Shown: positions 36,336-44,366 of the stretch, one piece after another
Position numbering within the stretch: position 1 is the first letter of the stretch
Layout: each line of letters begins with the position of its first letter
From: Bacillota bacterium
GTDB taxonomy: Bacteria; Bacillota; Clostridia; Acetivibrionales; DSM-2933
Length of the DNA stretch: 64,000 bases
Assembly: GCA_023430975.1 (NCBI GenBank)
Contig: JAEYYB010000057.1
Coordinates: 62,001-126,000 of the forward strand
Direction of reading: 5' to 3'
Notes under the pieces: model-generated
Databases searched by the model: none
Told to the model about the DNA's origin: nothing
The model's input: the letters and a program-made list of their open reading frames with translations, nothing else
Translations under genes and position numbers: made by a program

Positions 36336-37346
36336 CTAAAGGTATCCAAGAATGCCTCTGACCGAGACCTCACCAGAAAACACATCACGTGTACACCCAT
36401 CATCACATTTCACTACTAGTCGTCCGTCTTCTCTAATATCCAATGCAGTTCCAGTGTAAGTATCATTTTTATACATGACTCTGACCTGCTTGCCTAATGT
36501 GACGGAATACAATTTCCATTCGTCAATTATGTCTTTAATAGCACCTTTTTTTATTTTATTATAAATTTGCTCCAATTCATATAACAATTTTTTAATTATA
36601 TCACTTCTTCTGAATAATTTCACATTTTTTTTATCGCCCATTCCAGAAAAAACGGCTAAAGATGTTGCAATGTCTTTAATTTCATCCGGAAAGTCAAGAA
36701 TAGTATGATTCACATTGATACCTATACCAAGGATTAGAAAGTTTACCATTTCGACCTCTGAGTTCATTTCAGTCAAAATGCCGCATACTTTTTTACCTTC
36801 ACATATGATATCGTTTGGCCATTTAATTCCAGCCCTAACGCCTGTTACTTCATGGATAGCCTTTATAGCAGCAACTGAAGCACCTAGAGTAATTATCTGG
36901 ACATCTTCAGGACTGATTTGAGGTCTCAGCACTACAGACATCCATATGCCTTTCCCAGACATTGACGACCAGCTTCTTCCCAGCCTTCCCCTGCCTGCAG
37001 TTTGGGCATCGGCAATTACAACAGTTCCACCTTCGGCACCTTCCAATGCAATTTTCCTTGCATAAAGATTGGTTGAATCAACCTCTTTCATATAAACTAT
37101 TTTGTTCCCAATCAAGTCGGTCTTCAAGCCGTTAGCCACTTCAAATTCATTTAATATGTCGCATGAATCTATTAGTCTATAGCCTTTCCTTGTAACCGAA
37201 TCAATGTTATAACCGGCTTCCTTCAGGGAATTTATGTACTTCCATATGGAAGTCCTTGTTACTCCAAGATGTTCACTCAAACTTTCCCCTGATACATAGC
37301 TTTCACTATTCCGCTTTAAAATTTCAAGAACCTTGTGTTCCAACAT
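36336..37346 (-). CDS. birA: Bifunctional biotin operon repressor / biotin-protein ligase
   Basis: 336 residues. N-terminal winged helix (residues 1-65; ESLSEHLGVTRTSIWKYINS, YNIDSVTRKGYRL). The ligase core begins near 85, with the biotin/ATP loop QTAGRGRLGRSW and GIWMSVVLRP, then IKWPNDIICEGKKVCGIL. The C-terminal SH3-like domain follows (VMYKNDTYTGTALDIREDG). It makes biotinyl-AMP, biotinylates carboxylase carrier domains and represses biotin genes. In the cofactor operon between the amidohydrolase and an unknown protein (14-base gap). Confidence 0.96.
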   Translation of the reverse strand: MLEHKVLEILKRNSESYVSGESLSEHLGVTRTSIWKYINSLKEAGYNIDSVTRKGYRLIDSCDILNEFEVANGLKTDLIGNKIVYMKEVDSTNLYARKIALEGAEGGTVVIADAQTAGRGRLGRSWSSMSGKGIWMSVVLRPQISPEDVQIITLGASVAAIKAIHEVTGVRAGIKWPNDIICEGKKVCGILTEMNSEVEMVNFLILGIGINVNHTILDFPDEIKDIATSLAVFSGMGDKKNVKLFRRSDIIKKLLYELEQIYNKIKKGAIKDIIDEWKLYSVTLGKQVRVMYKNDTYTGTALDIREDGRLVVKCDDGCTRDVFSGEVSVRGILGYL

Positions 37347-37359
37347 TCACTGACCTCTT

Positions 37360-37983
37360 TTAATATTTTGTCAAATCTGGTATTTTGATAGAAATGCTTT
37401 TACCATTATCCTTATCCACTATAATTGCAATCTTATTATCATCATCAACAATCATTTCAAAATTCTTTTGCTCTGCCAGCTTTGAATAGAAGCTGTAAAG
37501 GAGTACATCCTGGAAATCACCATGCTCTTCCTTATATGACTCAATAATATTGTTAACATAAATCTCTTCAGAATTATCATATAATATGGGAGAATCAAGT
37601 CTCTTATCCAGAATACTAATCTGTTCAGGCATCACAGTACATGAAACCAGACATTCAGGCAGCCTGAAAGACCCGAATATATAGTCTTTGAGCGATATAA
37701 TAGAATTATTGTAAATCTCCATGGCTTCTTTTGAACCAGCCCCTACAATATACATGTATTTATCTGCCACATAACACAATTTTGAAGGCAGATCAAACTT
37801 AAGGCACTTATACTCTGAAGACCTGTATTTATTCAAATCATCCTTTGGATTTAACAAGGTTGATATACATTTTTTCTCTTCACCATTAATCATAACAACC
37901 TTTTCATAGTGTTCAGACAGCTTCAGCCCGCAATCCACAGCACTTTCAGCCAACTCAGACTTAATGTAAAAATAAACCTCCAT
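37360..37983 (-). CDS. Conserved-looking protein of unknown function
   Basis: 207 residues. I do not recognise a family. The sequence is soluble, mixed alpha/beta, acidic (SDNSEEIYVNNIIESYKEE-like central acidic part), with no signal peptide or membrane segment. Residues about 1-20 read MEVYFYIKSELAESAVDCG and the end is rich in Lys/Asp (VDDDNKIAIIVDKDNG). It overlaps folK by one base on its start side (the folK stop and this ATG coincide) and precedes birA by 14 bases. Translational coupling with folK suggests a housekeeping role in the cofactor operon, but this is inference. Confidence 0.7.
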   Translation of the reverse strand: MEVYFYIKSELAESAVDCGLKLSEHYEKVVMINGEEKKCISTLLNPKDDLNKYRSSEYKCLKFDLPSKLCYVADKYMYIVGAGSKEAMEIYNNSIISLKDYIFGSFRLPECLVSCTVMPEQISILDKRLDSPILYDNSEEIYVNNIIESYKEEHGDFQDVLLYSFYSKLAEQKNFEMIVDDDNKIAIIVDKDNGKSISIKIPDLTKY

Positions 37984-38480
37984 TATTCACTCACCTTACC
38001 TCTATACAGTTTTACACCATTTTTATCGTCACAGCTTTCTATTAACTTAATTATATCCTTACCCATAAGAACCCTAGCCTCATATATTTCCTCAAGGGGT
38101 ATAAGCACAAATCCCCTTTGAGTCATCCTGGGATGAGGGATTATTAGCTCAGGTAAATCCATTTTCAAATCTTCATATAAAAGTATATCAATATCGACAG
38201 TCCGAGGGCCCCAGTGAATATCTCTGGTCCTTCCAAGCTCCTTCTCTATTTCCTGAAGCTTTGCTAAAAGCTGAAGCGGCGACAACATTGTCATAACCAT
38301 TGCAGCAGCATTTAAGAACCTACCCTGATCCAAATAACCTACAGGCTCGGTCTCATATAGTGATGAACACTTTATCACACCAGTTCCTTCCAGCTTACCG
38401 ATTTTCTCCACAGCATTTTCTATGTTTTTTTCCCTGTCTCCTAAGTTTGAACCTAAAGCAACATATACAGTATTATTCAT
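37983..38480 (-). CDS. folK: 2-amino-4-hydroxy-6-hydroxymethyldihydropteridine pyrophosphokinase
   Basis: About 165 residues from the ATG at 38480, which has AAGGAG 5 bases upstream; a longer frame to 38528 has no ribosome site and overlaps folB further. Motifs: VYVALGSNLGDREKNIENA, SSLYETEPVGYLDQGRFLNA, RTRDIHWGPRTVDIDILLY, and LIIPHPRMTQRGFVLIPL. It transfers diphosphate from ATP to hydroxymethyldihydropterin, just before FolP. It overlaps the end of folB by 8 bases. Confidence 0.96.
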   Translation of the reverse strand: MNNTVYVALGSNLGDREKNIENAVEKIGKLEGTGVIKCSSLYETEPVGYLDQGRFLNAAAMVMTMLSPLQLLAKLQEIEKELGRTRDIHWGPRTVDIDILLYEDLKMDLPELIIPHPRMTQRGFVLIPLEEIYEARVLMGKDIIKLIESCDDKNGVKLYRGKVSE

Positions 38481-38838
38481 TCCTACTCCTTGCGATCTGT
38501 ACTCCAACCCAATCAAACTCGCCGTCAATAGGTGCTTCAGGTTTTTTAACAGTGATAGATACCTTTTCTATTTCCTTAAATGTCGACATTATTTCCCTGG
38601 AAATATGCTCAGCTAATTTTTCAACCAGTCGAAATTTGTTTGATTCTGTTATTTCTTTAATAATATCATATACTTTCCCATAATCCACAGTATCTTTTAT
38701 ATCGTCTGAATTTCCGGCTTTATGTAGGCCCAAAAACATTTCCAAATCTATTATAAAGTTTTGCCCGTCTTCCTGCTCCTCGGGCAGAACACCGTGATAT
38801 CCATAAAATCTAAGGTTTTTCATTATAATTTTATCCAT
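38473..38838 (-). CDS. folB: Dihydroneopterin aldolase
   Basis: 121 residues. MKNLRFYGYHGVLPEEQEDG (residues 6-25), including the conserved GYHGV, and LVEKLAEHISREIMSTF with the active-site Glu. It cleaves dihydroneopterin to hydroxymethyldihydropterin and glycolaldehyde. It lies 11 bases from folP and overlaps folK, so the three are co-transcribed. Confidence 0.95.
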   Translation of the reverse strand: MDKIIMKNLRFYGYHGVLPEEQEDGQNFIIDLEMFLGLHKAGNSDDIKDTVDYGKVYDIIKEITESNKFRLVEKLAEHISREIMSTFKEIEKVSITVKKPEAPIDGEFDWVGVQIARSRNE

Positions 38839-38849
38839 TGTAAAAAAGA

Positions 38850-39674
38850 TTACCTCCTAATAATTGCATCCGCCATCCTGGCTGTTCTTGCCATTTCCTT
38901 CACATCATGCACTCTCACAATATCCGTCCCATAGGCAATTCCTACTGAAACAGTTGCACCTGTACCCTCAACTCTGTCATCCACAGGTAAATCCAAGATA
39001 TTTCCAATAAAACCCTTCCTCGAAGTTCCAAGAAGGACTGGCAACTGTAAGGCTCCTAGCTGCTCTAACTCCTTAATAACCTGAAGGTTATGCTCGAAGG
39101 TCTTGCCGAAACCTATGCCCGGATCTATTGCCATTGAATCGGTTTTAATGCCGGCCTTCTGTCCAATCCTTATGCTTCTTTTCAGAAATTCTATAATTTC
39201 CGCCATAAGATTAGTATATTCTTTGTTTTCCCTGTTATGCATCATCACCACGCCTGCACCATACTCCGCAACAACAGACGCCATATTTTCATCTGCCTGA
39301 AGTCCCCATATATCGTTCACAATATGTGCACCTGCTCTTAATGCTTCCTTTGCAACTATTGATTTGGATGTATCTATTGATATTGGTATATCAAACTCGC
39401 TGCTAAGTCTCTCAATTATGGGCACTACCCGCCTGATCTCTTCAATGGGTTCAACGGCCTGGAAACCCGGCCTGGTAGATTCTCCTCCAACATCTATAAT
39501 ATCTGCGCCGTTCTCTATCATTTCCCTTGCTTTATTTATGGCATCATCTACCGAATAATACTTGCCTCCATCGGAAAAAGAATCCGGTGTTATGTTAAGT
39601 ATGCCCATTATATATGTTTTCTTGCCAATGGCAAGGCTTTTATCCCTGCAAATAAATACTTCCGTCTTGTTCAT
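38850..39674 (-). CDS. folP: Dihydropteroate synthase
   Basis: 274 residues, TIM-barrel. MGILNITPDSFSDGGKYY, GADIIDVGGESTRPGF, ISIDTSKSIVAKEALRAGA, MAIDPGIGFGKTFEHNL, VLLGTSRKGFIG, and a final RVHDVKEM. It joins p-aminobenzoate to hydroxymethyldihydropterin diphosphate; the sulfonamide target. AGGGA precedes the ATG, 13 bases after the alcohol dehydrogenase stop. Confidence 0.97.
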   Translation of the reverse strand: MNKTEVFICRDKSLAIGKKTYIMGILNITPDSFSDGGKYYSVDDAINKAREMIENGADIIDVGGESTRPGFQAVEPIEEIRRVVPIIERLSSEFDIPISIDTSKSIVAKEALRAGAHIVNDIWGLQADENMASVVAEYGAGVVMMHNRENKEYTNLMAEIIEFLKRSIRIGQKAGIKTDSMAIDPGIGFGKTFEHNLQVIKELEQLGALQLPVLLGTSRKGFIGNILDLPVDDRVEGTGATVSVGIAYGTDIVRVHDVKEMARTARMADAIIRR

Positions 39675-39687
39675 TTATTCCCTGCCC

Positions 39688-40794
39688 CTAACTTCTTAAA
39701 CTTTTATCAAGTATTTTATACATATCTTCTTCAGTGACAGTGCGTAGATTCTTTAATGTACTCTTCTGCTTCATAGCCAGGGAGGAATAGTTTTTCAATT
39801 CTTCATGTGTAAAGTTAATATCATTGCCGATAAGCCTTCTCATAGTCTTTTCAAAATCATCAATGCTTATTAATTTTAGTGCCTTTAAAATAGATTCTAC
39901 CCGGTCCTTTGCCACTTCGTAATTATATCTTAGATATTCCGACAGCAATAATCCATTAGCTTTTCCATGGGGAATATCTTTAAAATATGTCAATGAATAA
40001 CCCATACCATGGGCTATAGTTGTACCAGTCTGAGCAATTGTAAGACCTGCAAGCATTGACGCATATAAAAGCTTTTCTCTTGTATCATAGTCAAACCTCT
40101 CTTCACACAGGTTTTCCATGCATGTACCGAAGATATTCAACGATTCCAGAGCAAAAATATCGCTCATTGGACTTGCAGTTCTATTAAGATAACCTTCTAT
40201 AGCGTGGGACATTGCGTCTATAGCCGTATTTACCGCAATATCCCTTGTCATGCTTTCAGTATATTTTGCATCGAGGAATGCAACCTTGGGAAAAACATCT
40301 TCATGAACAAAGCTCATCTTTGTCTCATACTCCGGAATCGTGAGTATTGAAGCCGCTGTAACTTCGCTCCCTGTTCCTGCAGTGGTAGGTATTGCAGCAA
40401 TTGGTAAAGGCTTTTTGGTAAATTCATTTTTTAACAGCTGTATGGGCTCTATATCATTTACAGCCAATATTGCAATTGCCTTTGCCGCATCTAAAGGCGA
40501 TCCGCCACCAATACCTATTATAAAATCAGCACCTGACATTCTGCATGCTGTGCCTCCATCCTTTACATTCTGCAGTGAAGGATTGTTCTCAATACTATCA
40601 AATATTTCATATTTTATTTCTGCTTCGTTAAGGATGTTTATTATATCCGAGAGGGCACCGCTTTTATGACCGGATGTCTTGCCTGTCACTATAAAAGCTT
40701 TTTTACCCAGCTTAATAATTTCATTTTTATTGTCAAACAATGAATTTGAACCACAAAATACTTTAGTACCGGATTGAAATTTAAATTTGTTCAT
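39688..40794 (-). CDS. Iron-containing alcohol dehydrogenase
   Basis: About 368 residues from the ATG at 40794, with AAGGGATG upstream; longer forms back to 40866 have no ribosome site. It carries the family's NAD loop GIGGGSPLDAAKAIAI, IPTTAGTGSEVTAASIL, and the metal-binding segment AVNTAIDAMSHAIEGYL and IAHGMGYSLTYFKDIPHGKA (His ligands). Substrate unknown, likely a small alcohol or aldehyde with NAD(P)H. It is the first gene of the folate/biotin/CoA operon by spacing, which is an unexpected partner. Confidence 0.93.
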   Translation of the reverse strand: MNKFKFQSGTKVFCGSNSLFDNKNEIIKLGKKAFIVTGKTSGHKSGALSDIINILNEAEIKYEIFDSIENNPSLQNVKDGGTACRMSGADFIIGIGGGSPLDAAKAIAILAVNDIEPIQLLKNEFTKKPLPIAAIPTTAGTGSEVTAASILTIPEYETKMSFVHEDVFPKVAFLDAKYTESMTRDIAVNTAIDAMSHAIEGYLNRTASPMSDIFALESLNIFGTCMENLCEERFDYDTREKLLYASMLAGLTIAQTGTTIAHGMGYSLTYFKDIPHGKANGLLLSEYLRYNYEVAKDRVESILKALKLISIDDFEKTMRRLIGNDINFTHEELKNYSSLAMKQKSTLKNLRTVTEEDMYKILDKSLRS

Positions 40795-40883
40795 GTACTT
40801 CATCCCTTTCAAGTGTATCCCTTTTTCATATAGGAATATTATATATTTCAAGCCGGTATAAGACAATGGGGTATTGATATTTT

Positions 40884-40926
40884 CAGGAAGAAAATACGAT
40901 TATCGCTTCATCGTATTTTCTTCCTG
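40884..40926. other. Perfect 17-bp hairpin
   Basis: CAGGAAGAAAATACGAT and ATCGTATTTTCTTCCTG flank a 9-base loop between the DUF3795 stop and the dehydrogenase start. No T-tract follows in either direction, so it is not a classical terminator; it may end the DUF3795 transcript or stabilise the next one. Confidence 0.55.
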
Positions 40927-40951
40927 TCAATTAGGCATGACTCAAATTTAA

Positions 40952-41290
40952 TTATTGTAAATTTTTAATCCCTTCCAGATTAACCCTTGCTTCAGGAACA
41001 TGCTGCAGCACACCCTCAACTGTTTCACAGCTGAATTGGCTGCACTTACCACAATTATCATGTCCCTTATCCAAGGAACACTTCCTTATTTCACAAACAT
41101 TACAGTGGCTAAAAAGCACTTCAGACTTACATCCCAAGCAATTAATAGTCTCAGGTTCAATGTTAGCATTATACATTTTACTCCATTGATCCGCCGTTTG
41201 CTTTCTCAATTCGTCACTGTTACTTACAGTAGCTTTATAAGCCGGACACTCATCACAATCCAGACCGCAACACGCAATATTTTTTGCCAT
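40952..41290 (-). CDS. DUF3795 family cysteine-rich protein
   Basis: 112 residues with many Cys in pairs: ACCGLDCDECPAYKAT at the N-terminus, NCLGCKSEVLFSHCNVCEIR, and HDNCGKCSQFSC. This spacing is the DUF3795 signature and suggests a zinc- or Fe-S-binding small cytoplasmic protein. Function unknown. Single gene, divergent from apbE. Confidence 0.85.
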   Translation of the reverse strand: MAKNIACCGLDCDECPAYKATVSNSDELRKQTADQWSKMYNANIEPETINCLGCKSEVLFSHCNVCEIRKCSLDKGHDNCGKCSQFSCETVEGVLQHVPEARVNLEGIKNLQ

Positions 41291-41506
41291 TTTAACACCC
41301 CTTTTCCAATTTTATCATATCCATTATACCAAACATACGTTTTGTTTGAAAGCAATTTTTAAATTTATCTGTTCCGGCATCTTTTATTAGGGTACAATAT
41401 AGCTGTGAAGTAAAAGCAAAAAAAGATAATACTTCCCTATACATAAAAAATTCATCGGGGACAGATACATGAAAAATTTGATCAGTTTTTAAAAAGGTGG
41501 TATAAA

Positions 41507-42550
41507 ATGCTTAAATACAAGTCCCTTCTATTGATACTGGCCATTACGGCAATAATGATAACGTCTTGCAGTGCTAAGGACAATTCAGTGCCTGTTGAAG
41601 AGCAAGGTTTCTTCATGGGCACGGTTATTACTGAAAAGGTTTACGGCAGCAATGCAGAAACTGCTGCAAAAAAGGTTATGGATAGGATACAGCAGCTTGA
41701 AAAAATTATGACAATTAATTCTCCTAATAGTGAAATTGTTTTATTGAATTCATCTGCTGGCATTGATAAAGTAAACTTGAGCCCGGAATCTATTTTCGTA
41801 CTTAATAGAGCAAAATATTTCTCACAATTATCCAATGGGGCTTTTGATGTAACCGTCGGACCCCTGGTGAAGTCCTGGGCGATTGGAACAACAGATGCAA
41901 AGGTACCGGATAAAGCTGAAATAGAGCAGCTTTTAAAACTGGTTGATTATAAAAGCATCACAATTGATGAAAAATCAAACACAGCACAGCTTCTTAAGAA
42001 AGGCCAGATTGTAGACCTTGGCGGAATAGCCAAAGGCTACGCTGGTGATGAGGCTGTTAAGATATATAAAGAGCACGGCATTAAATCAGCCTTCATAAAT
42101 ATAGGCGGCAATGTGGTTGTTCTTGGAAGCAAACCGGATAAAACCCCTTGGAAAGTGGGTATTCAAGACCCAAGGGCCACCAGGGATAATTATTTGGGAA
42201 TTGTTGAGGTAAGTAACAAGGCAGTAGTATCATCCGGTGATTATGAGAGATTCTTTGAAAAGGACGGGATACGTTACCACCATATCCTTGACCCATATAC
42301 GGGTTACCCGGCCAACTCAGGGCTAATGAGTGCTACAATTATAGCTGATTCTTCCATAGATGCAGATGCTCTATCTACAGCCACCTTTGTTCTTGGCCTC
42401 CAGAAGGGAATTGAACTTATTGAGAGCCTTAAAGGTGTCGAGGCAATATTTATAACAAACGACAAGAAAATTTATACAACAAAAGGTTTAAAGGGCAATT
42501 TTAAATTAACCGACGAAAGTAAGGAATATGAGTATGTTGAAAAAAGGTGA
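41507..42550 (+). CDS. apbE: FAD:protein FMN transferase (lipoprotein)
   Basis: 347 residues. Lipoprotein signal with lipobox ITSC near residue 21. ApbE motifs: GFFMGTVITEKVYG, LSNGAFDVTVGPLVKSWAIG, DLGGIAKGYAGDEA, and RYHHILDPYTGYPANSG. It attaches FMN covalently to Ser/Thr of target flavoproteins on the outer side of the membrane using FAD. The next gene (NusG-II) overlaps its end by 23 bases, and a Gx transporter follows: a known flavinylation/redox neighbourhood. The target is not visible in the window. Confidence 0.95.
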   Translation: MLKYKSLLLILAITAIMITSCSAKDNSVPVEEQGFFMGTVITEKVYGSNAETAAKKVMDRIQQLEKIMTINSPNSEIVLLNSSAGIDKVNLSPESIFVLNRAKYFSQLSNGAFDVTVGPLVKSWAIGTTDAKVPDKAEIEQLLKLVDYKSITIDEKSNTAQLLKKGQIVDLGGIAKGYAGDEAVKIYKEHGIKSAFINIGGNVVVLGSKPDKTPWKVGIQDPRATRDNYLGIVEVSNKAVVSSGDYERFFEKDGIRYHHILDPYTGYPANSGLMSATIIADSSIDADALSTATFVLGLQKGIELIESLKGVEAIFITNDKKIYTTKGLKGNFKLTDESKEYEYVEKR

Positions 42551-42914
42551 TGTGATTCTTTTTTCTTTAATATTGGCAACAGCTTCAGCACTTTACATTG
42601 GAATGAATTATTTGGGTAAAAACCCCGAAAGCCAACACAAAACCCTTATTATAAAACAGAAGGATAAAATAATAAGGTCTGTTGATCTTGATCTTTTAAG
42701 TAAAGCTGAGAGGATTGAACTAAAAGGAAATAATAACAATACAATCCTTTTAGAAAAAGGCAGAGCCCGTTTTGAGTCAGCAAACTGTAATGATAAGGTT
42801 TGCGTCAAAAGCGGGTGGCTTACAAAACCTGGCGATATGGCTGTTTGCCTTCCCAACTATGTAATTATTAAAATAATAGGCGAAAAAAACGATGTCGATA
42901 TTGTGACATACTAA
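42528..42914 (+). CDS. NusG domain II-containing exported protein
   Basis: 128 residues. One N-terminal membrane helix (VILFSLILATASALYIGMNY), then a small beta domain with CNDKVCVKSGWLTKPGDMAV and CLPNYVIIKI, the conserved Cys pattern of NusG_II proteins in ApbE neighbourhoods. It is anchored outside the membrane and possibly serves electron transfer or flavinylated partners; unproven. Overlaps the end of apbE. Start could be the ATG at 42528 or the one at 42534. Confidence 0.85.
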   Translation: MSMLKKGDVILFSLILATASALYIGMNYLGKNPESQHKTLIIKQKDKIIRSVDLDLLSKAERIELKGNNNNTILLEKGRARFESANCNDKVCVKSGWLTKPGDMAVCLPNYVIIKIIGEKNDVDIVTY

Positions 42915-42975
42915 TAAATAGATAATAAATAGAAAATAAAGATTATTTAAACACCATAAAACGAAAGAGGGCCAA

Positions 42976-43482
42976 ATGAACAGAACAAAAAAGCTTACAA
43001 TTTTGTCAATGCTTGTTACCTTGGCATTGGTACTTTCAATAGTAGAGTCTTGGATTCCTCTCCCCTTTGTCTTTCCCGGGGTTAAGCTTGGCCTTGCCAA
43101 TATTGTAACTATTGTAGTAATTTTTTATTTTGGTCTCAAAGATACATTACTTGTAGTGCTTTCCAGATGCCTCCTAGCTTCTTTATTCGGCGGCGGTTTT
43201 ATCCCATTTTTGTTCAGCCTTGCAGGAGGGGTTCTAAGCACCATCGTCATGTACATCCTTCACAAAAAAGCACCAAAGCTTTTCAGTATAACAGGAATCA
43301 GCATTGCCGGTTCTGTATGCCATAACCTTGGACAAATAGTCATTGCTATAATTATTACAAAAGATATTGCCGTTACGGGATATTTACCTATATTGCTGAT
43401 ATCCGGCTTATTTATGGGATTATTTGTGGGATTATGCAGCAGCTTTACTATAAAAGCTATTGAATCAGCGGATATTATATAA
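42976..43482 (+). CDS. Gx transporter family protein (HepI/heptaprenyl diphosphate synthase component I-like)
   Basis: 168 residues, five or six membrane segments. LSIVESWIPLPFVFPGVKLG and LANIVTIVVIFYFGLKDTLL match the Gx_transp family; VGLCSSFTIKAIES is the end. The family is often called HepI but its members next to NusG-II and ApbE are thought to belong to a membrane redox or vitamin-transport context. GAGGG is the ribosome site. Third gene of the apbE unit. Confidence 0.88.
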   Translation: MNRTKKLTILSMLVTLALVLSIVESWIPLPFVFPGVKLGLANIVTIVVIFYFGLKDTLLVVLSRCLLASLFGGGFIPFLFSLAGGVLSTIVMYILHKKAPKLFSITGISIAGSVCHNLGQIVIAIIITKDIAVTGYLPILLISGLFMGLFVGLCSSFTIKAIESADII

Positions 43483-43500
43483 TGATGCGTTTCGCTTTCT

Positions 43501-43543
43501 ATATTAAAAGTGATAAATCTATTACTTTTTTCGCCTTAATATA
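43501..43543. repeat. Dispersed palindromic element, copy F (short)
   Basis: ATATTAAAAGTGATAAATC and ACTTTTTTCGCCTTAATAT keep the outer arms of the family. It lies just after the Gx transporter stop and could also end that transcript. Confidence 0.55.
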
Positions 43544-43571
43544 CAGCTACGACATAACTTGGATTTATTTA

Positions 43572-43600
43572 TTGTAATATATAAATAACTCTATTATAAT
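43572..43600 (+). promoter_or_regulatory. Promoter of the hydrogenase/Tat operon
   Basis: TTGTAA (43572-43577), 17 bases, TATAAT (43595-43600), about 60 bases before the protease ATG. ATTGTAAT at 43571 and ATTACAAT at 43605 form an inverted pair flanking the -10 box, which could be an operator. Confidence 0.6.
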
Positions 43601-43662
43601 TATAATTACAATATGTAAAAAATATTATTTTTTTGTATAACTTGGTAAGCGGTGAAACATAT

Positions 43663-44112
43663 ATGAATAATACGGTTGTTATAGGAATTGGAAATATCCT
43701 TATGCAAGATGACGGGATTGGTGTTCATATTATTTCTTTACTTAAGAGCAATTCCATTTCATCTAATATAGAATTAATTGACGGCGGAACATCCACGCTA
43801 GATATGTTGTGCTATTTTACCGATTATAAGAAAGTTGTTGTTATTGACTCTTTAAAAGCAGGATACTTACCCGGCACAATTTATAAAATCACCCCTAATG
43901 ACATAATGAGCTACAGAAAAGAAAACTTATCAATCCATGATGTACAAATACTTGACGTTGTAAAAATCGCCAACCTAATGGGATACTATCCTGAGGTTAC
44001 GATTATAGGCGTCGAGCCATTGTCTATGGATTATGGGCTGGAATTAAGCGATGAAATAAAAAAAATTATACCTGAGTTAATTAACCAGGTTAAAATAGAA
44101 ATTTCAAAATAA
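43663..44112 (+). CDS. [NiFe] hydrogenase maturation endopeptidase
   Basis: About 149 residues, HyaD/HybD type. TVVIGIGNILMQDDGIGVH at the N-terminus holds the family GN.L..D(D/E)G motif; ELIDGGTSTLDMLCYF and the later SIHDVQILD provide the other metal ligands (Asp, His). It cuts the C-terminal tail of the hydrogenase large subunit after nickel insertion. The ATG at 43663 is taken; an upstream TTG (43633) has no ribosome site. It heads the tat-hydrogenase operon. No hyp maturation genes are in the window. Confidence 0.92.
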   Translation: MNNTVVIGIGNILMQDDGIGVHIISLLKSNSISSNIELIDGGTSTLDMLCYFTDYKKVVVIDSLKAGYLPGTIYKITPNDIMSYRKENLSIHDVQILDVVKIANLMGYYPEVTIIGVEPLSMDYGLELSDEIKKIIPELINQVKIEISK

Positions 44113-44134
44113 TATTATCAAAGGAGAGATTTTT

Positions 44135-44323
44135 ATGCCACATATCGGATTTCCAGAATTAATTGTAATTCTTGTCATCGCCCTTATATTATTTGGGCCT
44201 GGGAAGTTGCCTTCCGTTGGAGGTGCTATCGGTAAAGCAGTCAGTGAATTTAAAAAAGCATCCAGGGACTTGACAAAAGATGATACAGGTACTACCTCTG
44301 AAACAAACAACACATCAAAATAA
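44135..44323 (+). CDS. tatA: Twin-arginine translocase TatA
   Basis: 62 residues. One N-terminal membrane helix (FPELIVILVIALILFGPGKL) ending in the FGPGKLP hinge, then an amphipathic helix (AIGKAVSEFKKASRDL) and a polar tail. It forms the Tat pore. No separate TatB is seen, as in many Gram-positives where TatA does both jobs. GGAGAG precedes the ATG. It is co-transcribed with the protease gene and the two tatC genes. Confidence 0.95.
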   Translation: MPHIGFPELIVILVIALILFGPGKLPSVGGAIGKAVSEFKKASRDLTKDDTGTTSETNNTSK

Positions 44324-44366
44324 AATCGTTATCTGATCTTAGTTTTGAAAGCTTGGGGTTACGCTT

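Noticed and set aside
41291..41506. Possible riboswitch upstream of apbE
   Set aside because: No FMN-riboswitch or other known aptamer pattern could be recognised; only an AT-rich leader with weak promoter-like words is present.
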